From the NCBI GenBank assembly GCA_038501625.1, contig JAZAYU010000205.1, forward strand, positions 1-64,000: a stretch of DNA of 64,000 bases, read 5' to 3'. Origin of the DNA: Corbicula japonica. Taxonomy: Eukaryota; Mollusca; Bivalvia; Venerida; Cyrenidae. Shown one piece after another: positions 11,833 to 23,842 of the stretch (position 1 is the stretch's first letter; the number at the start of each line of letters is the position of its first letter). The notes under the pieces are model-generated. The model saw only the letters and a program-made list of their open reading frames with translations. It ran no database searches and had not been told where the DNA came from. Position numbers and translations under genes: made by a program.

Positions 11833-12380
11833 AGTGACGGTGCGGGTTCGCATCCAGCTAGAGGCACTATCATAGGAAATTCACAGTAGCGCTATTTGTG
11901 CAGTGTGGCGGCCGTAAAAAGTCTCCCCGTACATATAATCAGTACTGTTATCAGTAAAATAACCCGTTACCGATGTCATGCAGTGATTGTTGCGTATATC
12001 AGGGCTATCCGATCAACCTTTTTGGGGGTTGTCCCGGTTAGCTCAATTGGTTGCGTCGCAGGAATTGCAGGGCTAGGCGCTGTCGCCGTGACGGTGCGGG
12101 TTCGCATCCAGCTAGAGGCACTATCATTTGAAATTCACAGTAGCGCTATTTGTGCAGTGTGTCGGCCGTAAAAAAAGTCTCCCCGTACATAAAGTCAGTA
12201 CTGTTATCAGTAAAATAACCCGTTACCGATGTCGTGCAGTGATTGTTACGTATATCAGGGCTATCCGATCAGCCTTTTTTGTGGTTGTCCCGGTTAGCTC
12301 AATTGGTTGCGTCGCAGGAATTGCAGGGCTAGGCGCTGTCGCCGTGACGGTGCGGGTTCGCATCCAGCTAGAGGCACTAT
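11833..12380 (+). repeat. Tandem 254-bp unit with tRNA-like Pol III promoter
   Basis: A partial unit (11,833-11,879), a full 254-bp unit (11,880-12,133) and a nearly full one (12,134-12,380) lie head to tail. Each complete unit carries a box A-like TAGCTCAATTGG (12,039-12,050 and about 12,295-12,306) and a box B-like GGTTCGCATCC (12,099-12,109 and 12,355-12,365). The intervening segment is rich enough in GC pairs to mimic a class II (Ser/Leu-like) variable arm, but acceptor and D stems do not pair well. This looks like a tRNA-derived SINE caught in tandem, not working tRNA genes. The unit's first half (GTGCAGTGTGGCGGCCGTAA) resembles fragments near 26,930, 29,886, 31,750 and 61,810. Confidence 0.6.
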
Positions 12381-12827
12381 GATCATTGTAAAAAGGACAA
12401 TGTATCTTACATTTTCAATGGGCACAATTACAATACCTTTAATTTTTAAACATATATTAAGTATACTAAGTAAGACTTTATTTAGGTTTCAAAACAAACT
12501 AATGTAACTCGTATTACTGAGTCTCATAATTTCTTCCTTTTTATCAGAAATTCATCATATTTACACAACAATTTCTTTAACTAAGTATTATGTTAACTTA
12601 TCTTAATCAATTTCTCAAAAGCAACGCCATAACTTATGAGATCAATTATCTGTAATCATATTGGTCATGATATCTGCAGTTCAACTTAATTTAGTTATTC
12701 TTTCACTACTTAAAGTTATCTAATTATGTACCAAATTCTATTATTTTCTTTAAAATAATGTATTAAACTTTTTACAGGTTAACTAATTTTCCCGAACATA
12801 TCAAATTTTTAACGTCGAATGAAAATA
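12381..12827. other. AT-rich stretch with no recognised feature
   Basis: I see no gene or repeat boundary between the 254-bp array and the pogo/Tigger-type element. Confidence 0.4.
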
Positions 12828-13973
12828 CAGTCGAGTCGCGATTTTACGAATCGCGATACTACGAAATAACGGTGTACTACGAATTGGGCGGCCGGTCCCG
12901 TCCGAATTCCTTCTTTATTCAATATAAAAAAGATGCGATACAACGAAGACGCGATTTAACGAAAAATGCGATATAACGAATAATTATGACAGTCCCTTCA
13001 GCTGATTTACAGTGTAACAAGGATGCAATTTAACGAATTTCGGTCTGACGGGTGATTTTCACACCTTTTCAAGCGATATCCGTGATTTGTATTGTTGAGC
13101 AATTATCGACCCAAGCTGTTGTGACACGATATGCTCTGTAAGCAATCAGCGGGCGTGTTTGCTTGTAACAAACAGTTTGAGTGATTAAATGTCAAAGGTT
13201 TAAACTTGTATATAATCTAAAACAATTGTGTTGATTGTCATTCTACTTCTGCAATTTAATTCTGCATGATCTTATTCCTATGGCGAATCTTAGTTAATAT
13301 TTCAGTAAATTGATATCGGCATTCTGAGCAATTCAGTGAAATCCTCGACGCTCGAGCTCCCTCCTCCAACTCCTCTAACAGCGATGACGAGTTGGATGTA
13401 CCAGCCCCCCCTCGCCATACACTTGACGATGCCCTAGACGCACTAGATATCATCCAAGAGTACTGGGAATCACAAGCTGACAGTGAGATCCAGCTCTCAG
13501 CTGTAGCGGCGATGTCTAAAGAACTGATGAACAAAAAGATTCGCGTTATGTGCGATCGAAAACAGGCATCACTAGAGAGATTTTCTGGACAGGCGATTGT
13601 TGAAAGTGTGATTGATGAGGGACGTAATGCTTTGTAGAAACTGTGAACCTGAATGTGTTTTACGTTATGCATGTAATTGAAGATTCATGATGTGCTTTTT
13701 TATGTAATTTTTATGTAATTTAAAAATGTGCTATTTATTTAAATGTATTGATTGATCCATGATTTCACAATAAAATACATCGAAATGTTCTATTTGCCTT
13801 TTTATTTATTGACCTTGACATATAACAGCAATAACACATTACGTCATATAACGACATTGACGATTTGCGACGGTATCAACAACCAAATGTCAAAAATGCG
13901 ATACTACGAAAAATGCGATACTACGAATAATCGGCTTGGTCCGATGCCTATTCGTAGTATCGCGACTGGACTG
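12828..13973 (+). mobile_element. Pogo/Tigger-type element with TA target duplication
   Basis: Starts CAGTCGAGTCGCGA and ends with the inverted form of CAGTCCAGTCGCGA, flanked by TA on both sides (12,826-27 and 13,974-75). Just inside both ends are multiple ATGCGATACTACGAA-like repeats in tandem, probably transposase binding sites. CAGT ends, a TA target and the transposase tail inside match the pogo/Tigger branch of Tc1/mariner. At 1,146 bp it has lost most of the transposase, so it is an internally deleted, non-autonomous copy. Confidence 0.8.
13314..13637 (+). pseudogene. C-terminal tail of a Tigger-like transposase
   Basis: An open stretch of about 107 codons without an upstream ATG. It has a Ser/Asp-rich segment (SSNSSNSDDELD), then HTLDDALDALDIIQEYWESQ and a charged tail ending at TAG. 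An acidic linker followed by a short helix beginning with a Leu-x2-Ala-Leu-x-Ala pattern is what I know from the C-termini of Tigger-derived proteins. The HTH and DDE domains are absent. A TATTTCAG just upstream (near 13,296-13,303) could have been a splice acceptor. Position inside matching inverted repeats supports the assignment. Confidence 0.6.
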
Positions 13974-15790
13974 TAGATACAAGGGTAAAAATGATATTAA
14001 GCGAAAACGAAGCTGGTAACGTATAATTTTAATTTCAAAAGATTGATTTGAAATAAAAAATGTAACCAATACAGTTAACAAATCAAAAATTTAAATTATA
14101 ATAATCAACGAAAACTGTGTTTTTTAAGCAAAACGCGGCGCCATTTTGTCTCTGACTTTAAAAACGCATTTAAGTTTGTTTAAAGTAAGCCATGGATGAG
14201 AAAATTATATGTTCGTGAAGCCATTTGTTAGATGCACCAAGTGATGTAATTTCGCAGCAATCAACTTAAAATTGACTGAAAAAAAACAACGGTTTTTGTT
14301 GCTCTATCGCGGGAACTTTGACAGATGTCTCAAAGTGACATTAGTAGTATATATTTAAGGCTTTTAGTTTCCAAACGGCTCAAAATTCCTAAAAAAGTAA
14401 AAACATTTTCAAATCAGGCATATGCAAATTTTCATGAGGAAATCCGGAGAATAAATTTTGGGGCACGTTCAATCTTAACGTATGTTATGTTAACGTATCT
14501 TACCGACATTAATGTGATTTTATAATAAGATGAGTAGTTAACTCTATTCGAAGGTGGAATATCTACCAATTATGTCAGTATGAGGTAGGTCTATTGTGGA
14601 AATATCATTTTGCCTGCTTGCTTTACGAGTTTAGGTCTTAAAGCATTTAAGAAGTTAACGTATCTTATGAAAAGTTAACGCAACAATGTTAATTTTCATT
14701 TTATGCTTATTCTTGTGTTTCCACGACATATCATACACTATAAAAGCTATTTTAATCACATAATACCATTTCTTAGGAGTTTATATTTGTATAAATTAGG
14801 TAAAAATGCACATATTTGTACCTGTTCCAAGTTGTCAAAATCAGTTAACGTATCTTACCCAAGACTTGGGGACACTGGCGATTGATTTGTAATTTTAACA
14901 GATTTGAATTTCTACTATTGGTAGGTTATTTTTTCATTTATTTAGGCTCAACGGCCATTGGTTTAGGTGAAATATGATGCACATATCATACTTTATAAGC
15001 AATATCTCGTAGTAAATAATAGAACCCAGTTCAAGGACAACGCAAAATCTGCTTATTTTGTCCTATTTACCCAAATAAAATATCAGAAATAGATATTTCA
15101 TGGCGGTAAAAAGGTCTTTAAGAGGTACATTTAGGTTTGAATTATCATTTTATGACAAAACATCTCAATTATAATTTGTTTCCTGAAAACTGGGGCCTAG
15201 GGACAGTGAAAATGTAAAAAAATGTCCACTTAACTGTCATTGAGTGCTTAATTTGCGAGAAATTAAACCATTCACGGAAACTGATTTCTCGATACGCACT
15301 AATTAATTTCCCGCGGTTGGTTCGTTTGTAAACAACAAAAAATCGTATTTATTTTACATGTATCATCGAAAAAGCAAATACAAATATTTCAACCGGAAGC
15401 TTAAATACACAACAAGCGTTTGATCTCCGCACAAATAAATAGTATCTATTTAGTTATTTATATAATCTGGAAAGTTGATAGGAAAACTTGCATAAGTTTT
15501 CTTTTCACATTGAAACGGTTTTCACGTTGGTAAGTGAGTTTCTTTATCTATAAAAGACTAAATCTGTTAATTATCACCGCTGACAAAGACATCAAATGGG
15601 ATTTATTTTAATTAAAATGAATCTAAAATGCTTCTGAGAAAGGCGTAACACGTTTTTCGGCAATATTTCAATCTTCCTGCGGCAGAATCTTACAGAAAAG
15701 AAATTTATCAAATTAATAAATAATGATAAGGTTTTGTGCTTTTATTCAATATAACTACACGAAAAGGTATTAAATCAAAACATCTGACTG
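13974..15790. other. AT-rich stretch with no recognised feature
   Basis: Several short AGTTAACGTATCTTA-type words recur (near 14,479, 14,656 and 14,843), perhaps a decayed repeat. I see no gene. Confidence 0.4.
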
Positions 15791-15799
15791 TCACTTGAT

Positions 15800-15915
15800 T
15801 ATATTGTTATATAAGGGATCCCATTGTTTTGATTTAAATGTTATTGATACATGTAGCAGATAAATTATTTACGAGTATATCGTTTTATAAGGGATCCCAT
15901 GGTTTTGATTTAAGT
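15800..15915 (+). repeat. Two-copy direct repeat of about 85 bp
   Basis: TATAAGGGATCCCAT(T/G)GTTTTGATTTAA occurs at about 15,810 and again at about 15,885, with a GGGATCCC palindrome in each. This is a local duplication without coding signal. Confidence 0.55.
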
Positions 15916-16057
15916 TCTTTTAATAGCAGTTAACTTCACATATTTGCGCATGATACTCGGGTACCATATATACCCCATTACTTTATAGCACCTCACATAC
16001 AGGTGTAATATCGAAATTAGACCCGTAACTTACCACATTTCTTAGTATATATATTTC

Positions 16058-16174
<117 letters not shown>

Positions 16175-16302
16175 GTTTAAAATGAAAATCTGACGGGAAC
16201 AGTGTGTTTAAGCCCACAGTTGCATATATATTTGCCATTGAGCGTTCTGATGCGGTGAGATATAAATACACTAACCGAAAGGATTTTTTACAGGCAAAGG
16301 TA

Positions 16303-17697
16303 ATGAATATAGCAGAGAAAACTAAGATGATGGAGCCAAGTAAAGTAAACAAGACGATAAAGATAAAACCAAATACACGGGATCAATCAAGTTACAATAA
16401 AAATGGCGATAAACATGTCAGAGAAAGGAAAAAACAGATAAATTCAATGAAAAAGACAACAAAAATACATCTGAAAAAGGAAATGAAGAGGAAAACTTGT
16501 AGTAAGAAACTGTCAGACAACGAGGAATCAAGTGTAGATGGAAATGACGAAACACCTGCTAGGAAAAGGAGAAAACAGGTGACAGCAGAAAAGAAAAAGA
16601 CTCACAAAAAGAAAAGTACGGCGAACAAATTTAACACAACTCGGACAAATATGATTAAGTGTGAGCGGAAAGATAGAACAAAGCCAAGAAAAGTGTTGAA
16701 GAAAAAGAGAGTGAACATGAATAATAAAACGAAAGAAAATCAGATGATGGTTTATGAAAGGAAAGCTGATTCTAAAAGCGATGATGAAGTTTTCATCACT
16801 AACCTTCAAAATGTAATTCTTGAATATCAAGATTTCTTTGCAGTAGATGAGGAAGATGAGGAGCAAGACGAGGATGATCTAGCGTGGTTGGAAATGAGTG
16901 AGAGGCTGAAATGGGATGTGGAACAGCAGTTTGAAAACCCCGAAAATCCTGAACATTACCCCCACGATACTATTTTCACACAACATTTTTTCGATTATGT
17001 GGAGTGGAAGACAAACATTTCTAAGATAACTTTAAGAATTATTTGTAAAACAAAGATGAATAGAGGCATTTGCTACATGGGCTTGGACGAATCCCAGAAT
17101 CGAATTCTTAGGCCAATTATTAGCACACATCATGGGGCATGTTGCTGGCCTAAAAAGAAAAGCGAGAATGTTGAGGTCGGATCTTTAGTGGTGTATACAG
17201 TCTTGTATCACCCGGATAAGTCCGACAATATCATGATCAGAACGGCATATCCCCATCGAACAGAGGATATGCTTGTTACGGATGATATAGATATCGTGCC
17301 TGGCACCGAGTGGTCACCAGAGTCGCTTATTCCTTTGTCAAAACAACGCGTTTATGAGATATTTCCCGAACATATGATTATAAAAGATCGGTACATTAAC
17401 ATACATGCCAAATGTGCATCTGTAGGAATTCTTTTGACCAAAGAAAACCTTGTCCAAATGTACATGAAGAAAAAAGGAGATCAGGTTAAAAATCGGGCTA
17501 AAATCAGAAACTGTGGATTAAATTTTGATTTCCCCGTCACAGCCATCGGTCACGATAATCCTGATGTAAAGAGAAACAGAGAGTGCCTTCTAATTTTGGG
17601 TTTATCTAGACCTTTTGCTGGCTATAGCAAGAAGAAGAGGTTTATTCCACCAAGATGTTACATACTAGTTATCGGAATCTTGATTTTGGGAAAATAG
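16303..17697 (+). CDS. Lysine-rich protein with a dual-OB (DuOB)-like C-terminal domain
   Basis: 464 codons from the ATG at 16,303; the frame is open upstream to about 16,204 but only with a GTG. A TTTTTTACAG ending at 16,293 is a good splice acceptor, so this may be the last exon of a longer gene. Residues 1 to about 160 are very basic, with several nuclear-localisation-like clusters such as RKRRKQ and KKKTHKKK. An acidic run ([11 protein letters not shown]) follows near residue 190. From about 240 on the sequence is globular: [10 protein letters not shown]...[15 protein letters not shown], then LNFDFPVTA and [10 protein letters not shown]...RCYILVIGI near the end. That order (G-x-C-x-x-G-x-D, LRPI, PHRTED, a DLPVTD-like stretch and a final CYxLVxGI) is what I remember of the dual OB-containing (DuOB) domain. 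The function is unknown; nucleic-acid binding is an inference. No transposon ends surround it. Confidence 0.6.
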   Translation: MNIAEKTKMMEPSKVNKTIKIKPNTRDQSSYNKNGDKHVRERKKQINSMKKTTKIHLKKEMKRKTCSKKLSDNEESSVDGNDETPARKRRKQVTAEKKKTHKKKSTANKFNTTRTNMIKCERKDRTKPRKVLKKKRVNMNNKTKENQMMVYERKADSKSDDEVFITNLQNVILEYQDFFAVDEEDEEQDEDDLAWLEMSERLKWDVEQQFENPENPEHYPHDTIFTQHFFDYVEWKTNISKITLRIICKTKMNRGICYMGLDESQNRILRPIISTHHGACCWPKKKSENVEVGSLVVYTVLYHPDKSDNIMIRTAYPHRTEDMLVTDDIDIVPGTEWSPESLIPLSKQRVYEIFPEHMIIKDRYINIHAKCASVGILLTKENLVQMYMKKKGDQVKNRAKIRNCGLNFDFPVTAIGHDNPDVKRNRECLLILGLSRPFAGYSKKKRFIPPRCYILVIGILILGK

Positions 17698-17820
17698 TAA
17701 ACTAACGTTGAAGATGAAAGGTTTAATACTATCTGACATAAACGGCGATTTGTTTAATATGGAGCCCATATCAAATGTTGCATTTCAAGAGCTTATCGAA
17801 AATGATAACTCCCGGAAATG
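17698..17820 (+). other. Open 40-codon tail in another frame after the DuOB-like ORF
   Basis: Just after the stop, another frame (from about 17,684) runs to a TGA at 17,819-17,821 and reads LKMKGLILSDINGDLFNMEP and onward, which looks protein-like. It might be an old continuation lost by a frameshift, a second exon, or chance. The DuOB-like motif is already complete before the stop, so I do not add it to the gene. Confidence 0.2.
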
Positions 17821-20184
17821 AACACATTTCAATATTAAAAGAAAAGACAGAACAAGAGTAAAACAAGCTTGGACTAAAAAACTAACGGAAAACAAAGAAA
17901 AGGCTATTGCAATCAAGGGACAAACTTATTTAAATTTCTTTTCCTGTCGTAATACCAAATTTAATTTCATTATTACAATCAGTGAAAGTGCAGTACATCA
18001 TTATTTGCCGTATAAGAACATTTAAAATATTACTGTGATACTTAATTAAAGGTATATTATCACCATACTAGTATTATAAGAACCAAAATTAAAATAAGGC
18101 CTATTTTACAGGTATGATTATAAATATAATATTGTATACTGTTACATGTAATAATTAAGTCTAATATTCTCCACGTTCAAGGAATACATGTATGTCGCGC
18201 GCAAAGACCAGTCTAATATATCCAATCTCAAATAAACTGTAATTTTAATTGTATAAGTTTAGTTATTTACTTTAGTTTAAAAACTATTTATTTAGCATAT
18301 AGCATATTACAAGTATATAAACGAATATTGTCAAAATTAGGTATCAGAATCTGGAAACAAGTTTCCGAAGAAATCTTAAGTTAATCAATATTCTCATTTA
18401 GAAAAATATAGGCGGTTACATACATTTAATATTCAAGATATGACAATGAAGCATAAAATTTGTAAATCAATTTGAAGTTGTGTTTGATAAAGATTATTCT
18501 TGATGTTCCAAATCAAACTAGTTTAAGTAGAGTTTTTATAAACGATTATTTGTTTTAATAAAATGAAAATAATTATCTTTTAATTTGTTGTTCATTTTTG
18601 TTTTTTTCTCCTTTGCACGTCGATCATCCCCATCTGTCCAGTAACGTAGCAATACCGGTTCAGAGGCTCATGCCGCGAAACTTCTAGAGGCAAAAGTCAA
18701 TTCCTGTACTGTAGTTAGTTACTTTAGAATAAAACATATCTTTTCAAAGTCCTGAATTTGGCAGACTGTCGATAACAAGACACAGACTCCGTTAGTTTAA
18801 GAGCTATGTATTTATTTTAGAAAATAATCATGAGATACCGAAAAATTCATTTTGGTGCCAATTTTATAATTTTTAATTAAGAGCTTTGATACATTGATAT
18901 TAATTACAAAGTTCTTGTTTACTCTGGCGAAAACAATATATAACGTGTAAATCTTCTCATCATTCGCGCCAATAAATTTAAAGATTCACAAAGTCACTGA
19001 AGTCAGATCAAACAAAATGTTAGATATGATGACGGCCCATATATACTTCATACAATCAATAGTGGTTTTCCCAGAAAACTGTTTTTTAAACTGTCAATCA
19101 GAAAGCATGATTCATAACGCTTTACATTTGGGTCCTAAAGGATCTACAGATGCCGTTACAACGAAAATGAATCAAAAATAACATTAATTACACATACACT
19201 CAACAGAAGTTCTAATTGGTCACTTTTTGTCCGTAATTTTTTATTAGAAAGACATTGAATTCACTTTTTATTAATGATCATATGCCAACATCAGTTTTCA
19301 ACTTAAGGTTTAATCTTGTAATAATTGACTTTGGAACAGTTTGGCAAGAGTTACCCTTAAATTTGCTAAAAATGCATTTCTTGCATAAAAATGTCAAGCA
19401 CACAGAAATTTGCTTTTAATTCATTGTTTTGTTTTAATAGGACCCCTCATTTGTAGGAAAAACAGAAAACATGATTAATCAATAGCACCTTTGTTTAAAT
19501 AAACCCCTTTCAAAGTATCCAATTTTAAAATTACCTCCATTTTAATTAAAGACTGTTCAAATTTTGACGCTGCGCTGTAAGTAAATGGTATTGGATTTGT
19601 TTAAGAAAACAACCAATAAAGATTAAAAAGACATTTAGATAATTGATTTCTAGACATAACAGTTCTTTCCACATCCTCTCTTGACGTAGGGAAGAAACGA
19701 AACTAGCATACATTGTAAACATATACAATGCATGACCAATTAGAACTTTTGTTGAGTGTTTATATGCAGTTAAATATGTCTTAAGCTAATTATCAAGTTG
19801 AACTCTTTCCATGTTTAAAACACTTAGTATACATAAACACAACGTTCGAAACTCCTCGGTTATTATGGCGATCATCGTGTACTTCTGCGATTTTGTTGGC
19901 GGCATCTTGATCGGTTCGGAAAGTTGTTAATATTTAAACACGTTTTAGTCACTAATTGTCAGATCCTGATAACGTAATGGTTTTCAGGAGATGATTTTAA
20001 TCAGATTGAAGGATTCACACTCTTTATTCAACAACTTAGTGGTGTGTGAATAATGGTGTTTTTTTTCCAATTTCCGGATGAAATGCACTTTTCTCAAGGT
20101 GATGTGCTAAAATCTGTCTTAGTGATACTGAAATAAACAAAAATATAAAATAAGCGATACGTCATGTATTACAAGTAGTAAGTA
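17821..20184. other. AT-rich stretch with no recognised feature
   Basis: I see only short unsupported frames. AATAAA-type words are common here, so a 3' end for the preceding ORF cannot be placed. Confidence 0.45.
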
Positions 20185-20709
20185 GTGCCCCGTAATCTTG
20201 CGCGTCCGGTCATCTTGCGCAGTAGTTAGCTGACATCCCCAAAAGTGCAATTCCATTTTGTTTGCAAAAGTTAGTGAATTCAGACCACATTTATGTCAGT
20301 TCCCGCCAATCTGTCAAAAAATGTCAAGGTCATAATCCGCGCATGATTTTTTCCTGCAGAAGCGTAAAGTGCCTTTATTCTCGTATCACATAAATAAAAA
20401 AATAAATATAAAACTACAGGAAATTTTATGGTTTGTCGAGACTCTTGAATTTTTTCAAATATTTTATTGCTGCTATGTCATTTCTCTCAGGTGCGCAAAT
20501 TGACCGGACATTTAAATGGTAGGATAAAACAGTGTTAAAGGGTAAAGAGTGATAAATTCTCAATAGTTTAAGAGTCATGACCAAAAAAGTTTTTGTCATT
20601 ACATGCATGAAAGGTTTTTAAAAATAGGCAACCAGTAATGGAATATTGGTCCATTTATGATCGGTAAAATTTAGGCGATAGTTCTTAGGTGCGCAAGATT
20701 ACCGAACAG
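20185..20709. mobile_element. MITE with GTAATCTTGCGC inverted ends upstream of lectin 1
   Basis: The left end reads TAGTGCCCCGTAATCTTGCG and the right end, inverted, TACTGTTCGGTAATCTTGCG, about 17 of 21 positions alike. TA flanks both ends (20,183-84 and 20,710-11). Subterminal copies of CGGTCATCTTGCGC (left) and GCGCAAATTGACCGG (about 20,494) repeat the motif. There is no coding capacity. The element ends 225 bp upstream of the first lectin's start codon. Confidence 0.55.
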
Positions 20710-20933
20710 TATCGTACATGTATATGAACAGGAGGTAGTTTTATTATGCGTTTTTTCCTAAAAAAAATTCGTTATTTTTTATTTATTTTGGTATGACCTG
20801 AAATAGTACAAACTGTTACCAAATGTACAAACGCAATTTTTGTAATTTGTGATCGAATAAGTACGACTTATAACAATCTTAACATCTTATCTCACTAACA
20901 AGGTCTATTTCATTTCTTATCTATCGGCTCATA

Positions 20934-23807
20934 ATGGAGAACTTTTATTGTTTTAATTTCGTACTCTTATTTGTATGTTTATCGTTCAGTAAGTCTTTTA
21001 ATTCAGTATAATTTTATATACATTTTTACCGATAGAACTCTCTTAACCTTTTCGACATGAATAAAATCGAGAATTTAGCAAACAAATACACAACTGTTCG
21101 CGATTGTTGAAACAATATTGCTGCCACCAGGGATGAGATTCTTCTGCATTTTCTTGAATCGACATTTGTTTCGAATACTGGTTTCAACCCACTAAGCAAT
21201 CATCGAATGTGATTAATAAAAAATGGTGCAAAAACATAAGTTAAAAGTCAACCTGTATTAAAGTTGCAAATACTACATGCATCCTAGATATTCTTCGCAA
21301 TTATCGAGAACTTCATCTGAATGTGTACAAATATTCTTCATCTATATTTTTACTTATGGGCTTTATTTATCCAAACAAAGCACAGGTTTAACCTTTTGGA
21401 AGTGTTATATTTTTCAAATTTATCACTGTGAACGTGCTTCTTCGAGTACTAGATCAGGTAAAGCGCAGAACTTTCATTCATCATCGGATATAGTTTGCAT
21501 ATAAGATGGCAAATAGGACATTTCATATTTTTTAAACATAAACTAAATGAAGTATATTCTTACAGGATCTGTATTCAGTCAGTGTCCAACTGGATGGCTA
21601 CATCACGATGAATCATGTTATCTGTTGTATGATAAAGACAAATTTGACTGGATCGAGTCACAAGTATGTTAGTCGCATCGTTATTGTTGACTGGATCAAG
21701 TCATACAATGTATAAGTGTAAATCATAGGGTTAAATAGATAAAACCACAGGCATAATAACCCCGACCGAGTTAGGGGAATGTTAACCATAGGTATGGAAA
21801 GCCAGAGCTGTCTTATATTGTTGTTTTCGAATGTATTCAACCGCTTTGGTATTATAACAGTTCATTTCTATAATATATAAAACCAAAACATGCATTTATT
21901 GAACCAATACTCATTATATTAATCCACGCGTACAATATATTATACGGACTCATCGATATATGAAACCAATATACCTTTATGTAGATTCAGCCTTGCTATG
22001 TTTGTATTGGAAACTGTATTGAATGAATCCAGTATGTTCAAATATGAATTCACATTTTAATATATACAACCAACTGCCTTTGTATAGAACCAACTTGCGC
22101 ATATATAAATATATTTTTGAATTGTATTTAACGAATGTGTTAATATTTAAAACCGAATTAGACATACATAAATCCAACTGTCCTTATGGGGAACGAGAGT
22201 AGCATTATATTATATCATTTTCACGATATATGAAAGTAAACTGTTCATATATAAAACCGAATAAGAAATATATATGTTCGTTTTGTAATTGTATGAAATA
22301 ACGTTATGCTTATATTGTTCTGATTTATCAGTGCATGCAACCAACCTTCCTTATATGTAAGGTACAAAGATGCGATGTATCGGTTCATAGTGATATTGTG
22401 TTTAACGACTTCATCTCTATATCACACCAAAGTAAACATTTGCGAATCGATCTGTTCTTGTGTGGAACTAGAGTAGCATTGTGTAATATCATTGTCACAA
22501 TCTATGATAGTTATAATGTATGGTATGAAAACAAACAATCAATGTATGAAATCAGGTGTCCTTAACTGAAACCGATTAAACAATATATAAGATGGCTTTT
22601 GGAATATATGATACAACTTCATCAATATATTAAACCAAAATAGCTATGCTATTTAAAACATAACTTTCGATGTGTTCAAGGAACGTGTTTATACACCACA
22701 CTCACATTTTTTTTCGCTTGATTGTTAGCATTTGACAAGTTCAGGACTGTCTTTTGCGGCGTCTTCTGCATGCCTAGCCGATGTCGAAGTAAAATACATC
22801 TCCCAACGAATAGTCTCGTCAATATAATGACAAGCCGGTTTCATATAACGAAGAACGGTACGACACATTGTCGAAACGGATATATATAAAGAATTATTGT
22901 ATCCATACATTGATCTTACGTTTAATATAAGAACGTTTTCAGTTAATATAATGTTAAATGAAATAAAAGCAATGCATTTCGGTTAAGTATAATGATAGCT
23001 GCTCTTATTGTATATCAAACCGAACATATATATTTCTTATTCGGTTTTATATATGAACAGTTTACTTTCATATATTGTCAAAATGATATCATATAATGCT
23101 ACACTCGTTACACACAAGGACAGATTGATACATATATGTCTACTTTGGTTTGATCAAAAGATGCAGTCATTAAATACAATGTCAATATGAACTGATATAT
23201 TGCAACATTGGTTACACATTTGAATGGTTGGTTCAACGAATGATGAATCGAAATAATATAAGTATTACTCGATTTCATACAAGGACGAAGCGAATATATA
23301 TATTTCTTCTTCGGTTTTATATATGAACAGTTACTTTCATATATCGTGAAAATGATATAATATAATGATACTCTCATTCCACATAAGGACAGTTGGATTT
23401 ATGTATGTCTAATTCGGTTTTAAATATTAATACATTCGTTAAATACAATTCAAAAATATATTTATATATGCGCAAGTTGGCAGTATACAAAGGCAGTTGG
23501 TTGTATATATTAAAATGTGAATTCATATTTGAACATACTGGTTTCATTCAATACAGTTTCCAATACAAACAAAGCAAGACTGAATCTATATAAAGGTATA
23601 TTGGTTTCATATATCGACGAGTCCGTATAATATATTGTACGTGTGAATTAATATAATGAGTTTTGGTTCAATAAATACATGTTTTGGTTTTATATATTAT
23701 AGAAATGAACTGATATAATACCAAAGCGGTTGAATACATTCGAAAACAACAATATAAGACAGCTCTGGCTTTCCATACATAGGAGACTGGATCGAGTCAA
23801 CTGATGA

Positions 23808-23842
<35 letters not shown>

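Noticed and set aside
11880..12380. Working tRNA-Ser/Leu gene cluster
   Set aside because: Box A and B are present, but acceptor and D stems do not pair and the unit is a 254-bp tandem repeat.
11833..12380. CRISPR-like array
   Set aside because: Two 254-bp direct repeats without spacers in an animal genome; no cas genes.
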